Positions 42,509-50,986 of a DNA stretch of 50,986 nt are shown here, one piece after another (position 1 is the first letter of the stretch; every line of letters begins with the position of its first letter). The stretch is taken from NCBI GenBank assembly GCA_938034165.1, contig CALHKP010000079.1, forward strand, positions 1 through 50,986, written 5' to 3'. The notes below the pieces were generated by a model. It made no database searches. It saw only the letters and a list, made by a program, of their open reading frames with translations, and had not been told where the DNA came from. A program made the position numbers and the translations under genes. The DNA is from an uncultured Clostridia bacterium. GTDB lineage: Bacteria > Bacillota > Clostridia > Peptostreptococcales > Anaerovoracaceae.

Positions 42509-42537
42509 TTTACAAATCTTATTGAAAGTGTTAAATT
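42509..42537 (+). promoter_or_regulatory. Promoter of htpG
   Basis: TTTACA and TAAATT are separated by 17 bases, ending 13 bases before the CIRCE operator, the usual arrangement for HrcA control. Confidence 0.55.
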
Positions 42538-42550
42538 ATATTTATGCTTG

Positions 42551-42577
42551 TTAGCACTCTTTATTAACGAGTGCTAA
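42551..42577 (+). promoter_or_regulatory. CIRCE element (HrcA operator)
   Basis: TTAGCACTC, nine spacer bases, then GAGTGCTAA: a perfect match to the CIRCE consensus. It stands between the promoter and htpG, and also forms a hairpin in the leader RNA. Confidence 0.95.
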
Positions 42578-42634
42578 AGTTTTTTTAGCAAAGCTAATTA
42601 AGATAAGAATATATTCAAACGGAGGGTGATACAA

Positions 42635-44587
42635 ATGGCAAAGAAACAATTCAAAGCAGAATCCAAGAAACTGCTTGATCTCATGATTAACTCAATTTAC
42701 ACACACAAGGAGATTTTTCTAAGAGAGCTTATCAGTAACGCAAGTGATGCATTAGACAAGCTTTATTACAAGAGTCTGCAGTCAGGTGACAGTGGAATTC
42801 AGCGAGATGACTTCTTTATTGATATCAAGGCTGATAAGGATCTCAGAACACTGACCATCACAGATAACGGTATCGGCATGACAGAGGCAGAACTTGAGAA
42901 TAACCTCGGAACAATTGCAAAAAGTGGAAGCCTTGCATTCAAACAGGAAAATGCTGTTTCAGAAGATGATGACTCTGCGGAAGCACAGAATAAGCGTGCA
43001 ATTGATATTATCGGTCAGTTCGGCGTGGGCTTCTATTCGGCATTTATGGTTGCTGACATTGTTACCGTAACATCCAAGGCCTACGGTTCAGAAGAAGCAT
43101 TTAAATGGACATCAACAGGTGCTGACGGATACACAGTAGAACCTGCAGTAAGAGAATCCAACGGCACAGAAATCGTACTCCATCTAAAAGAAGATATTGA
43201 AGGCGAAAACTATTCAACATACCTCGAAGAATACACAATCAGAAGACTTATAACAAAATACTCAGATTACATCGGATATCCTATCAAAATGATGGTAGAA
43301 AAGAAACGTCCAGTGGAAACAGAAGAAACAGACAATGATAAGATGCCTGAAATGGAAAGCTACATGGAATACGAAACTCTGAACTCCATGGAACCAATAT
43401 GGAAGAAAAACAAAAGCGATGTAACAGATGAGGAATATAACGCATATTACAGAAGCAAATTCAATGATTATCAGGATCCTGCCCGTGTAATCAGAACATC
43501 TGTAGAAGGTATTTCCAGCTACACTGCTTTGCTCTTCATCCCAAATCATGCACCATATGACTACTACACAAAGGACTTCGAAAAAGGCCTTCAACTATAC
43601 TCTTCCGGTGTTATGATTATGGAAAAATGCAAAGAACTTCTGCCTGATTACTTCAACTTTGTTACAGGACTTGTTGATTCACAGGATCTTTCACTGAACA
43701 TTTCAAGAGAAACTCTGCAGCATGACAGACAGCTTAAGAATATTGCCAAAACATTGGAAAAGAAAATCAAACGTGAACTTGAAGACTTCCTCAAGAAGGA
43801 TCGTGAAGGCTACGAAAAATTCTTCGAAAACTTTGGTAAACAGCTGAAATATGGCATGTATGATGACTTCGGCATGCACAAAGATGTTCTCAGCGACTTA
43901 GTTCTTTTCTACTCTTCCACAGAAAAGAAGATGGTTACATTTGCTGAATACCTCGAAAGAATGAAGGATGACCAGAAATATATCTACTATGCATGCGGCG
44001 AATCAGTAGAAAAAATTGATTTGCTTCCACAGACAGAATACATCAAGTCAAAGGGTTACGAAATCCTTTATCTGACTGATGAAATCGACGAATTCGTTCT
44101 TCAGATGACTCAGAGCTACAAAGAAAAAGAATTCAAATCAGTATCTGCAGAGGATATCGCACAAGATGAAACTGATGAAGAAAAAGAAACAATTAAGAAA
44201 CTTGAAGAAGAGAACAATGACCTTCTGGACTTTATCAAAGAAAGTCTAGGCGGCAGCGTTACAGAAGTTAAACTTTCACCAAGACTTAAATCTTCAGCAG
44301 TATGCCTGACAACAAAGGGTGGAATTTCACTGGAGATGGAAAAAGTCTTCAGCCAGATGCCTATGGAGCAGCAGATTAAAGCTGAAAGAATCCTGGAAAT
44401 CAACCCACAGCACAGCGTAATGAAAAAGCTGCAAGATGAATTCAAAAACGGCGAAGAAGGAAAAGCAAAAGTTAAAGTATTTGCAAACCTGCTATACAAC
44501 CAGGCTGTTCTGATTTCCGGAATGACAATTGACAATCCTGTTGAATTCGGAAAAGACATCTGCTCAATCATTACCGGCGAAATGTAA
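42635..44587 (+). CDS. htpG: Chaperone HtpG (Hsp90)
   Basis: A 650-residue ATP-dependent chaperone. The N-terminal GHKL ATPase shows the marks ELISNASDALDKL, DNGIGM and GQFGVGFYSAF. The middle (about 235-510) and C-terminal dimerisation domains are full length. The charged linker is short, as in bacteria. The ATG at 42635 has GGAGGG eight bases upstream; the GTG at 42626 lies inside that site's reach and is less likely. A CIRCE element upstream places it under HrcA, which is not the rule for htpG in Bacillus. Confidence 0.97.
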   Translation: MAKKQFKAESKKLLDLMINSIYTHKEIFLRELISNASDALDKLYYKSLQSGDSGIQRDDFFIDIKADKDLRTLTITDNGIGMTEAELENNLGTIAKSGSLAFKQENAVSEDDDSAEAQNKRAIDIIGQFGVGFYSAFMVADIVTVTSKAYGSEEAFKWTSTGADGYTVEPAVRESNGTEIVLHLKEDIEGENYSTYLEEYTIRRLITKYSDYIGYPIKMMVEKKRPVETEETDNDKMPEMESYMEYETLNSMEPIWKKNKSDVTDEEYNAYYRSKFNDYQDPARVIRTSVEGISSYTALLFIPNHAPYDYYTKDFEKGLQLYSSGVMIMEKCKELLPDYFNFVTGLVDSQDLSLNISRETLQHDRQLKNIAKTLEKKIKRELEDFLKKDREGYEKFFENFGKQLKYGMYDDFGMHKDVLSDLVLFYSSTEKKMVTFAEYLERMKDDQKYIYYACGESVEKIDLLPQTEYIKSKGYEILYLTDEIDEFVLQMTQSYKEKEFKSVSAEDIAQDETDEEKETIKKLEEENNDLLDFIKESLGGSVTEVKLSPRLKSSAVCLTTKGGISLEMEKVFSQMPMEQQIKAERILEINPQHSVMKKLQDEFKNGEEGKAKVKVFANLLYNQAVLISGMTIDNPVEFGKDICSIITGEM

Positions 44588-44595
44588 GAAAAATT

Positions 44596-44610
44596 TGTCC
44601 TATAGGCCAC
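44596..44610. repeat. 15-base intergenic repeat, copy 2
   Basis: TGTCCTATAGGCCAC, identical to 40280-40294, nine bases after the htpG stop. Confidence 0.6.
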
Positions 44611-44635
44611 AAAAAATTTCAAACATAAACAAATC

Positions 44636-44673
44636 GGGAGCTTTCCATCACTCGGAAAGCTCCCTTAATTTTT
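44636..44673 (+). terminator. Rho-independent terminator of htpG
   Basis: A perfect 11-base stem (GGGAGCTTTCC with GGAAAGCTCCC) with a seven-base loop, followed by TTAATTTTTATT. Confidence 0.92.
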
Positions 44674-44736
44674 ATTATCATATTCCGACTCTATCTGCCG
44701 CGCTTTGCCGAACTTCTATAAGCCGTATGCCAATTA

Positions 44737-45594
44737 TTATTTTACAGAAAAGAATTTGCTGCTTTTCTTTTCACTGTATGTCTTTTCTAACATTGCCTTG
44801 TGTGACAAGAATGCCGGATCATCCATGTATTTAGCCTCTGTAGGGCAGATGCTGATACATGCCTGGCACTTGATACATATTCCTGTAACAAGTGTCACAT
44901 CATCGTAATCGATGGACTGCATAGGACAGCTTCTTGCACATGTCATGCAGCCGATACACTTTTCGCTGTCAGTCTTTGGCTTTGCCTTAAGAAATTTCGC
45001 AGGTTCTCCATCAAGACCAAGTGGTGTGTAATATGGACCCACAGGATTGTTTCCATCCACTTCGATATGCTTTCCTTCGGCAAGTTTTTCTGCAATTTCG
45101 TCAAGGTTCAGCACAATCTGAGAAGCAAAGGCTTTAATTTCTGCAAGTTCTCCCTTTGTTGGTGAGCCCGAGGCAAGATTTTCCGCAAAGGCATGCTCTG
45201 AAACAACTGCCGCTGCAGCCGCTGCCCTAAATCCGTTATTCTCAGACTCCAAGACAAGTTCCATAAGTGCATCGTCAAAGCTTCTGTTACCAAAGCTTAC
45301 AACAGGAATTACCATTCCGCCGTTTCCTTTTATGTTTTCCTGAATGAACGGCAAGATTTTGTTCGGTACTCTTCCGGCATATACAGGTGTACCCAGAATA
45401 AGCAGTGTATCCGTATCAACTTCTAAAGTCTTCTCTCTCACTGACAGAGCCGTAAAGTCGAAATATTCCACCGGCACATCAAGATCTTTTCCCATACTTT
45501 GCGCCATCGTATATATAATTCTTTTTACATTACCTGTAGGACTAAAAAAAGCCCCTTTGATTTTTTTGATCTTTGAATTTTCAAAGCCGCTCAT
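44737..45594 (-). CDS. EFR1-type flavodoxin/ferredoxin protein
   Basis: A 285-residue protein with an N-terminal flavodoxin domain (about 1-170; GAFFSPTGNVKRI is the FMN phosphate loop). A C-terminal pair of [4Fe-4S] motifs follows (CIGCMTCARSCP and CIKCQACISICP, about 215-260). EFR1 proteins are common in Clostridia and are thought to carry electrons; the partner is unknown. The ATG at 45594 has GGAGG upstream. It is the last gene of the SPFH-RHH-ABC operon, 28 bases after the permease. Confidence 0.9.
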   Translation of the reverse strand: MSGFENSKIKKIKGAFFSPTGNVKRIIYTMAQSMGKDLDVPVEYFDFTALSVREKTLEVDTDTLLILGTPVYAGRVPNKILPFIQENIKGNGGMVIPVVSFGNRSFDDALMELVLESENNGFRAAAAAAVVSEHAFAENLASGSPTKGELAEIKAFASQIVLNLDEIAEKLAEGKHIEVDGNNPVGPYYTPLGLDGEPAKFLKAKPKTDSEKCIGCMTCARSCPMQSIDYDDVTLVTGICIKCQACISICPTEAKYMDDPAFLSHKAMLEKTYSEKKSSKFFSVK

Positions 45595-45622
45595 AACAAC
45601 GCCTCCATATCTCTTCTGACAA

Positions 45623-47215
45623 TTATCCAAGTGTGCTGAATGCTTTGTCGCACCATTTCTTCATAAATAAGTATAGCAGAACAGTAACCGCTGTGTACAG
45701 TATAAACATCATAATAAGTATATTATCAAGATTAAGTGTGTCTCTCAGGGCGTATATTGCGATTCCCGGAATTCCTGCACTTGCCATGGATACCATCATG
45801 GAAAGAAATGCCGCCATGCTCTGTTTTACGGCTGCCGCCTCCGTGAGCCAGTTAAGCTTCGGAAATTTCAAATTCAAAAGCATTCCGCAAATAGCGGTAA
45901 ACACAGTGAACACAGCAGGAAGCGCCAGTATCATGATTTCACCAACATCCGTAAAATTAAAAGTAAATATCAGTATCAGCGCAGATACCAGTAAAAACGG
46001 AAGTGTTGTATAAACATGAAGCCTTATTTTTGACATACATATATCAAGTGGTGAAACAGGAATCGATTTTATCAGCCAGAGTGTCTTTGCCTCGAGAGAA
46101 ATTCCTGAGGACGTTATTATGACCATGCTCAATATGAACATAAATGCAATGCTAACCGCTGCACCTGCCGCTGACTTATCAAAGAAGGACAGCATAATGT
46201 TAATCTCATCTTTTTTTACAACTGCATAAATTGCAAGAACCGGAAGGAAAATCTGTCCAAGGGCCGAGTTAAACAAAACCATGGAGTTGGAAGTCAGCAT
46301 CTTGAAATCCTTTTTAAACAAAGCCTTTGAAGGGCCTGAAACTTTCATTTCCCCACCTGCATACTTCTTTACAGGTCTGCTTTTTTTCATGGTAACTATT
46401 TTTGAATAATTCTTTGATATTATCCAAAACGCCAAAGCGCCGGGAACCAGACAAATCAGGATAAACAAGAACAGCTTTCCTATGTCTGCATCTGCTATAG
46501 CCTTACCCATGAAGTAAAAAGGCATCAGATATTTTTCGAATGCTGACGCAATCTCGCTTCCCCTTGCTATGAGCTCAGACAAGTTATTCTGAAGCCTCAT
46601 CATTACAGCCATGTAAAGTCCAAACAATACCAGCTTGATTACTGTCGAAATCATACTGCTTGCCCTTGTTTTGGATGCAACAGATACTGCTATCCACGCA
46701 AACAAAGCAGAAATTACAATGGCAAGAAACGGCAGAAAAATCGCAACGACAATAACAAAAATCAGTGTCAGAACATCAAATCTTCCGGCAACAAAATACG
46801 CCACAGTACTTGGAACCAATATAAAAAGTTCATAAATATAGTTTGGTAAAACTGCCGCTAGAAGTCTTGTTCCGAGAATTATTTTGGGCGAAATCGGCAT
46901 ACTGAACAGAATATCATTGTCCTTCGCCTCGAATATCTGATTCTGAATCACAAATACGCTTCCCAGAATGCAAAAGAAGAATACCATCGTTCCGATAAGT
47001 GCAAACACAAGCCAGCCAAGACCCATAACAACAAAGGCTTTCGTCATTTCGTATGCCACCATCCAAAAGAGTGCACCAAACACAACAGCTACATAAATAA
47101 ACAAGATTGCAAACAGGATTTTCTTTCCTTTTGACATTCCATTTTTGTTTTTTCCACCCTGAAACATAGCACCAAACAACTGCTTGAATCTCAATTTAAG
47201 TAAAATACCAAACAT
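45623..47215 (-). CDS. ABC transporter permease
   Basis: A 530-residue integral membrane protein with about twelve hydrophobic segments in two halves (first half about 30-280, second about 315-525). A basic cytoplasmic loop stands between them. It has the layout of ABC-2-like exporters with unusually large permeases. There is no substrate signature. It starts two bases after the ATPase gene, so they form one transporter. Confidence 0.9.
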   Translation of the reverse strand: MFGILLKLRFKQLFGAMFQGGKNKNGMSKGKKILFAILFIYVAVVFGALFWMVAYEMTKAFVVMGLGWLVFALIGTMVFFFCILGSVFVIQNQIFEAKDNDILFSMPISPKIILGTRLLAAVLPNYIYELFILVPSTVAYFVAGRFDVLTLIFVIVVAIFLPFLAIVISALFAWIAVSVASKTRASSMISTVIKLVLFGLYMAVMMRLQNNLSELIARGSEIASAFEKYLMPFYFMGKAIADADIGKLFLFILICLVPGALAFWIISKNYSKIVTMKKSRPVKKYAGGEMKVSGPSKALFKKDFKMLTSNSMVLFNSALGQIFLPVLAIYAVVKKDEINIMLSFFDKSAAGAAVSIAFMFILSMVIITSSGISLEAKTLWLIKSIPVSPLDICMSKIRLHVYTTLPFLLVSALILIFTFNFTDVGEIMILALPAVFTVFTAICGMLLNLKFPKLNWLTEAAAVKQSMAAFLSMMVSMASAGIPGIAIYALRDTLNLDNILIMMFILYTAVTVLLYLFMKKWCDKAFSTLG

Positions 47216-47217
47216 AT

Positions 47218-47922
47218 CTATCCCTCCAAATCAAGGAATACATCTTCCAGTGTAGTATTTCCTTTTACCTCATCCATAGTTCCTGCCGTCACAAGTTTTC
47301 CGTCTTTGATTATGGCAATCTTATCACAAAGTTTCTCCGCAACCTCAAGCACATGGGTCGAGAAAAATATTGCTCCGCCCCTATCACAGTGCTCCCGCAT
47401 CATAAGCTTGATTATATGGGAGGCCTTGGGATCAAGTCCGACAAAAGGTTCGTCCATAATAATAAGCTGCGGACTGTGTATAACCGCAGAGATAATTGCA
47501 AGTTTTTGCTTCATACCATGGGAATACGAACTTATCTGAGCCGAAAGATTTTCTGTGAGACCGAACTTATCTGCATACTCTCCGATTTTTGTTTCTCTCG
47601 TTTCTTTGTCAACGCCGTAAACATCTGCAATAAAATTCAGGTACTCTATTCCTGTCAAGAATTCGTATAAGTCAGGATTGTCCGGAATGTATGCGAGTAT
47701 TTTCTTGCATTCCATGGGTTTTTCTTTTACGGAAATATTGTTGATATATATTTCACCCTCATCAAAGTCCATGATTCCGCAGCAGGCTTTAATGGTTGTT
47801 GTCTTTCCTGCTCCATTATGCCCGATAAAGCCGTATATCTCCCCTTTTTCAATGTGCAAAGACAAATTGTCAACAGCCTTTTTTTCTCCGTACAATTTAG
47901 TTAAATTCTCTATTTTTAACAT
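47218..47922 (-). CDS. ABC transporter ATP-binding protein
   Basis: A 234-residue ATPase with Walker A GHNGAGKTT, the signature SYSHGMKQK, Walker B LIIMDEPFVGLD and the H-loop STHV. This is the type that pairs with ABC-2 permeases (drug, peptide or lipid export). The signature has SHGM instead of SGGQ, a known variant. It starts two bases after the ribbon-helix-helix gene. Confidence 0.94.
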   Translation of the reverse strand: MLKIENLTKLYGEKKAVDNLSLHIEKGEIYGFIGHNGAGKTTTIKACCGIMDFDEGEIYINNISVKEKPMECKKILAYIPDNPDLYEFLTGIEYLNFIADVYGVDKETRETKIGEYADKFGLTENLSAQISSYSHGMKQKLAIISAVIHSPQLIIMDEPFVGLDPKASHIIKLMMREHCDRGGAIFFSTHVLEVAEKLCDKIAIIKDGKLVTAGTMDEVKGNTTLEDVFLDLEG

Positions 47923-47924
47923 TT

Positions 47925-48179
47925 CTATCCCTTTCTTTTTCTGATAGCCTCTGTCAGAATGTACTCAATCTGACCGTTAATGGATCTGAAATCGTCCTCC
48001 GCCCAGGCTGCAATGTCTTCCCAAAGCCCTTGAGGAATTCTCAGGATTACCTGTTTTCGAGCCTTTTCTCTGGCCTTAAGCTCTTTCTCTCTGGCTTTGA
48101 TTTCATCTTCCATATCTTTTATTTTTTTAAGGCGTGCTTCTAGTTTGAGTTCTTTTTCTTCTAAATTTTTTTCATCCAT
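47925..48179 (-). CDS. Ribbon-helix-helix protein with coiled-coil N-terminus
   Basis: An 84-residue protein. Residues about 1-42 are a K/E heptad coiled coil. Residues about 44-84 have the Arc/MetJ ribbon-helix-helix shape: strand KQVILRIP, helix LWEDIAAWAEDD, then helix SINGQIEYILTEAIRKR. It is probably a DNA-binding dimer that controls its own operon, where tandem palindromes stand in the promoter. Proteins like this accompany SPFH genes in several Bacillota. The ATG at 48179 has AGAGGTG upstream. Confidence 0.85.
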   Translation of the reverse strand: MDEKNLEEKELKLEARLKKIKDMEDEIKAREKELKAREKARKQVILRIPQGLWEDIAAWAEDDFRSINGQIEYILTEAIRKRKG

Positions 48180-48205
48180 GAAATACACCTCTTACAGATT
48201 TTTTC

Positions 48206-49225
48206 TTAATAAATACTTCCATTGTTTATTACCGGCTGAGCGTCCTTGCCCGAACAAAGCACAACCAGTAGATTTGATACCATCGCTGCTTTTCGCTCTT
48301 CGTCAAGAACCACAATTTCTTCTTCGCTCAGCTTATCTATGGCCATCTGAACCATACTTACAGCACCGTCAACAATCTTAGTTCTCGCTGCAATGATTGC
48401 CTCTGCCTGCTGTCTCTGAAGCATTGCCGCTGCAATTTCCTCAGCATATGACAGGTGTGTGATTCTCACTTCGTCTATTACAAGACCTGCAAACTCTACC
48501 TTTTTCTTAAGCTCTTCTTTCATTCTGTCTGCGATTTCCTGAGAGCTTCCTCTGAGAGTCTTCTCATTTCCTGCTTCTTCATCCTCCGCTGCAAATAAAT
48601 CATAAGGATAAAGTCTTGCAATATTTCTTATGGTTGAATCCGTCTGGATTGAAAGGAATTCCGTATAATCCTCTACATTGAATACAGCTTTTGTTGGATT
48701 TTCCACCTTCCAGATAACTACAGCTCCAATTATGACAGGATTTCCGAGCAGATCGTTAACCTTCTGGGTTCCGTTGTTCCATGTCATCTGCTTAAGAGAA
48801 ATATTCTTGCGGCTCGAAGTTGATGCTCCAAGCGTATATTCTTTCGCACCCTTGTTTTCTCTTTTTACAGTCTTCTTCACAGGGTTAACGCAAGAAACAA
48901 AAGGATTAACAAAGAAGAATCCCTGTTTCATGATAGTTCCGTAATATTTACCAAACAAAGTAAGTACAAGAGCCTCATTAGGTCTGATTACCTTAAGACC
49001 GTTAAACAGAATCATTGTAATAACAAACAAAACCGTAAATCCGCCGACCATCCCTCCGCCAAGAGCATTGTTTTCGCCGCCGTCGAGAATATATGCACCT
49101 GCAATAAATCCTACAACCGATACGGCACTAAGCACAATATTCATCACAAGCATTAGGTAACCTGATACGGGATTTATGATTTTTTCTTCAACAACACATT
49201 TGCTTATTTCTTTTTCTTTACTCAT
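48206..49225 (-). CDS. SPFH/band 7 membrane protein
   Basis: A 339-residue protein with two N-terminal helices (about residues 19-44 and 52-75) and an SPFH domain (about 80-285), which has VVIWKVENPTKAVFNV and FAGLVIDEVRITHLSYAEEIAAAML. It has no long flotillin coiled coil. SPFH proteins form membrane scaffolds linked to protease control or microdomains. GGAGG precedes the ATG at 49225. It is the first gene of a five-gene operon. Confidence 0.92.
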   Translation of the reverse strand: MSKEKEISKCVVEEKIINPVSGYLMLVMNIVLSAVSVVGFIAGAYILDGGENNALGGGMVGGFTVLFVITMILFNGLKVIRPNEALVLTLFGKYYGTIMKQGFFFVNPFVSCVNPVKKTVKRENKGAKEYTLGASTSSRKNISLKQMTWNNGTQKVNDLLGNPVIIGAVVIWKVENPTKAVFNVEDYTEFLSIQTDSTIRNIARLYPYDLFAAEDEEAGNEKTLRGSSQEIADRMKEELKKKVEFAGLVIDEVRITHLSYAEEIAAAMLQRQQAEAIIAARTKIVDGAVSMVQMAIDKLSEEEIVVLDEERKAAMVSNLLVVLCSGKDAQPVINNGSIY

Positions 49226-49272
49226 CTCTAATACCTCCATTGAACAAAAGCAACTGTTATCTAACTTATTTG

Positions 49273-49291
49273 TGATATCATTTTGATATCA
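49273..49291. promoter_or_regulatory. Tandem TGATATCA palindromes, probable RHH operator
   Basis: TGATATCA stands at 49273-49280 and 49284-49291, 11 bases apart, one helical turn. A 7-of-8 copy (TTATATCA, 49305-49312) lies 21 bases further, over the -10. Spaced short palindromes downstream of the -10 are what a cooperative ribbon-helix-helix repressor would use. Confidence 0.65.
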
Positions 49292-49303
49292 TCTATATAA
49301 TTA

Positions 49304-49332
49304 TTTATATCACTTTTACTTTCATCTGTCAA
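49304..49332 (-). promoter_or_regulatory. Promoter of the SPFH operon
   Basis: Perfect TTGACA and TATAAA, separated by 17 bases on the minus strand. The leader is about 70 bases and contains the tandem palindromes. Confidence 0.85.
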
Positions 49333-49336
49333 TCAT

Positions 49337-49368
49337 AAAAAGAGAGATGACCAAAGGGCCATCTCTCA
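49337..49368 (-). terminator. Rho-independent terminator of the symporter gene
   Basis: GAGAGATG pairs with CATCTCTC (49360-49367 with 49342-49349), followed on the minus strand by TTTTTATG. Confidence 0.88.
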
Positions 49369-49407
49369 GCAATATCGCTTGGTTTAATATAATGTTTAAG
49401 TTTTCAA

Positions 49408-50793
49408 TTAGTCATCAATAACAGGAATAGGTGTGTCGTCAAAAGCATCTATGTTATTGATATATTTCTTTGTTTCTTTTACAACTACATTTGATAGAAG
49501 CAGTACTGCAACTAAGTTAGGAATAGCCATCAGTGCGTTCAGTGTATCTGCAACTAACCAAACTGTGTCAAGTGCAACGATAGGAGCTATTACTGCAACC
49601 AGGATGTAGAGAATTCTGTAAGGAACGAGAGCTTTCTTTCCTGCAAAATATTCTACGCATCTTTCACCGTAATATGCCCATCCAAGAATTGTTGAATATG
49701 CGAATGCAATAATTCCAAGTGTCAGAATAACAGGTCCGATAAACGGAATCTGATTGAATGCTAGTGATGTGAGAACTCCGCCGTTTTCGATCTGGTCTGC
49801 ATTAACTTCTGGGTTCTTCATGATAGTTGATACAAGTACAAGACCTGTCATAGCGCATACAACTACTGTATCCCAGAAAGTTCCTGTTGATGATACCAAT
49901 GCCTGCTTAACAGGGTTTCTTGTCTGTGCAGCTGAAGCAGCGATAGGTGCTGAACCTAAACCTGATTCGTTTGAGAAAAGACCTCTTGCAACTCCGTACT
50001 GGATAGCAAGTCTTAATCCGCCGCCTACAAGACCACCGGCAACTGAACCTTTTGCAAATGCCAATGTTACGATTGCCTTAAGTGCAGGAATAATGAAATC
50101 ATAATTGATGCATAAAATAATGATACATCCTATTACATAGAATAATGCCATAATAGGAACGAGTTTTTCGCATACTCTTGCGATTGACTTGATTCCTCCG
50201 AAGATTACGATTGCTGTCAGGAATGCTACTACGATACCTACAGGAAGTCCCGGAATACCGAAGTTTTCTTTTGCTACTGTAGCAATAGCGTTAACCTGAG
50301 TTGCACATCCGATACCGAATGAAGCAAACCCTGCAAACAGAGCAAATAACATTCCCAGCCACTTCATGTTGAGTCCGCGCTCTAATGCGTACATAGCGCC
50401 ACCCTGCATACGGCCATCCTTAGTTTTAACTCTGTACTTAACTGCGATAAGTGATTCTGAGTATTTAGTTGCGATACCAAATACACCTGTCAGCCAGCAC
50501 CAGAATACCGCTCCCGGTCCTCCTATTGCAATGGCTGTACCTACACCGATAATATTACCGGTACCGATGGTTGCTGCAAGTGCTGTTGCAAGTGCACCAA
50601 ACTGTGAAACCTCACCTTCTGCATCAGGGTCTTTCGATACAGAGAGCTTGATTCCTTTTCCGATCGTTTTTCTCTGGATAAATCCTGTTCTGATTGTCAT
50701 GAATACGTGAGTACCGAATAGCAGTGCTATCATTCCCCATCCCCAAACATGACCGTTAATGACTGTAATAATTTCGGTTAATTTTTCTAACAT
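49408..50793 (-). CDS. Alanine/glycine:cation symporter
   Basis: A 461-residue membrane transporter of the AGCS family (AlsT/DagA type) with about eleven helices. Signature segments are ATIGTGNIIGVGTAIAIGGPGAVFW and NESGLGSAPIAASAA. It takes up alanine or glycine with Na+ or H+; members differ in whether they take D-alanine too. It stands alone with its own promoter and terminator, facing the SPFH operon in the same direction. Confidence 0.93.
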   Translation of the reverse strand: MLEKLTEIITVINGHVWGWGMIALLFGTHVFMTIRTGFIQRKTIGKGIKLSVSKDPDAEGEVSQFGALATALAATIGTGNIIGVGTAIAIGGPGAVFWCWLTGVFGIATKYSESLIAVKYRVKTKDGRMQGGAMYALERGLNMKWLGMLFALFAGFASFGIGCATQVNAIATVAKENFGIPGLPVGIVVAFLTAIVIFGGIKSIARVCEKLVPIMALFYVIGCIIILCINYDFIIPALKAIVTLAFAKGSVAGGLVGGGLRLAIQYGVARGLFSNESGLGSAPIAASAAQTRNPVKQALVSSTGTFWDTVVVCAMTGLVLVSTIMKNPEVNADQIENGGVLTSLAFNQIPFIGPVILTLGIIAFAYSTILGWAYYGERCVEYFAGKKALVPYRILYILVAVIAPIVALDTVWLVADTLNALMAIPNLVAVLLLSNVVVKETKKYINNIDAFDDTPIPVIDD

Positions 50794-50876
50794 AGCGTGC
50801 CTCCAATCTTGATGATCAGTAACCTCTTTTTACATTTTAGGGATAACGGTTTTGTACACATCTTTCTTACATAGGC

Positions 50877-50905
50877 ATTATATTACTGTTTCTAAACAAA
50901 TACAA
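50877..50905 (-). promoter_or_regulatory. Promoter of the symporter gene
   Basis: Minus-strand TTGTAT and TATAAT are separated by 17 bases; the leader is about 75 bases. Confidence 0.75.
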
Positions 50906-50986
50906 GAGTTTTTTTACTAAATTTTCTCAATTTATGTATCAAATGTGATATTGTCTTAGTATAACGAAACTGATTATGTCCCAATG

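Overview
The window looks like a chromosomal segment of a strictly anaerobic, low-to-moderate G+C Bacillota (class Clostridia). The signs are an oxygen-sensitive class III ribonucleotide reductase (NrdD/NrdG), acetate kinase, SpmA/SpmB-like membrane proteins, a Clostridia-type three-domain methionine synthase that lacks the activation domain, many Gram-positive style GGAGG ribosome binding sites, a CIRCE element, and a CCA-encoding tRNA-Leu. I cannot fix the genus from the sequence alone. Most genes are on the minus strand. No rRNA, CRISPR array, phage, transposase or insertion sequence was seen.

Layout. Bases 1-976 hold one tRNA-Leu(GAG) inside a non-coding stretch full of imperfect inverted repeats. 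Bases 977-11589 (minus) read as one housekeeping series, asd-ftsK-rimO-polA-coaE followed by an unusual membrane-anchored solute-binding-like protein. Next come rpmF, ackA, a D-aminopeptidase (dppA) with a zinc-ribbon protein, lysA, ldcA and spmAB. Bases 18336-24848 hold a divergent block: a membrane protein and a VanX-type D-Ala-D-Ala dipeptidase on plus; an M19 dipeptidase, a PAS/AAA+ sigma-54 activator and tmcAL on minus. Bases 24854-29322 carry a coiled-coil protein, coaD, rsmD, recG, an Asp23 protein and rpmB. Bases 29470-32362 carry nrdG-nrdD, followed by a GNAT gene and a lipoprotein that looks like a dead M20C peptidase. Bases 34782-38877 carry metH, metF and a GH25 lysozyme. Then come an M20 amidohydrolase (plus), xpt, mnmM, a DUF2238-like membrane protein, htpG under a perfect CIRCE (plus), a five-gene operon (SPFH protein, ribbon-helix-helix regulator, ABC ATPase, ABC permease, EFR1-type ferredoxin/flavodoxin) and an alanine/glycine:cation symporter.

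The most interesting system is a probable local sigma-54 regulon for cell-wall peptides and D-amino-acid dipeptides. Three -24/-12 elements with exact 12-base GG-to-GC spacing lie in front of (a) the M19 dipeptidase, next to the sigma-54 activator, (b) spmA-spmB-ldcA, and (c) the divergent membrane protein/VanX pair. The enzymes fit one task: LdcA trims murein tetrapeptides, VanX splits D-Ala-D-Ala, and M19 splits mixed dipeptides, with DppA and LysA (under other promoters) close by. SpmAB would be the candidate membrane partner. Other regulatory logic that can be read directly includes helically phased palindromes in front of the SPFH/RHH operon, an NrdR-like box in front of nrdDG, and a phased triplet of 8-mers between the lysozyme and M20 amidohydrolase genes.
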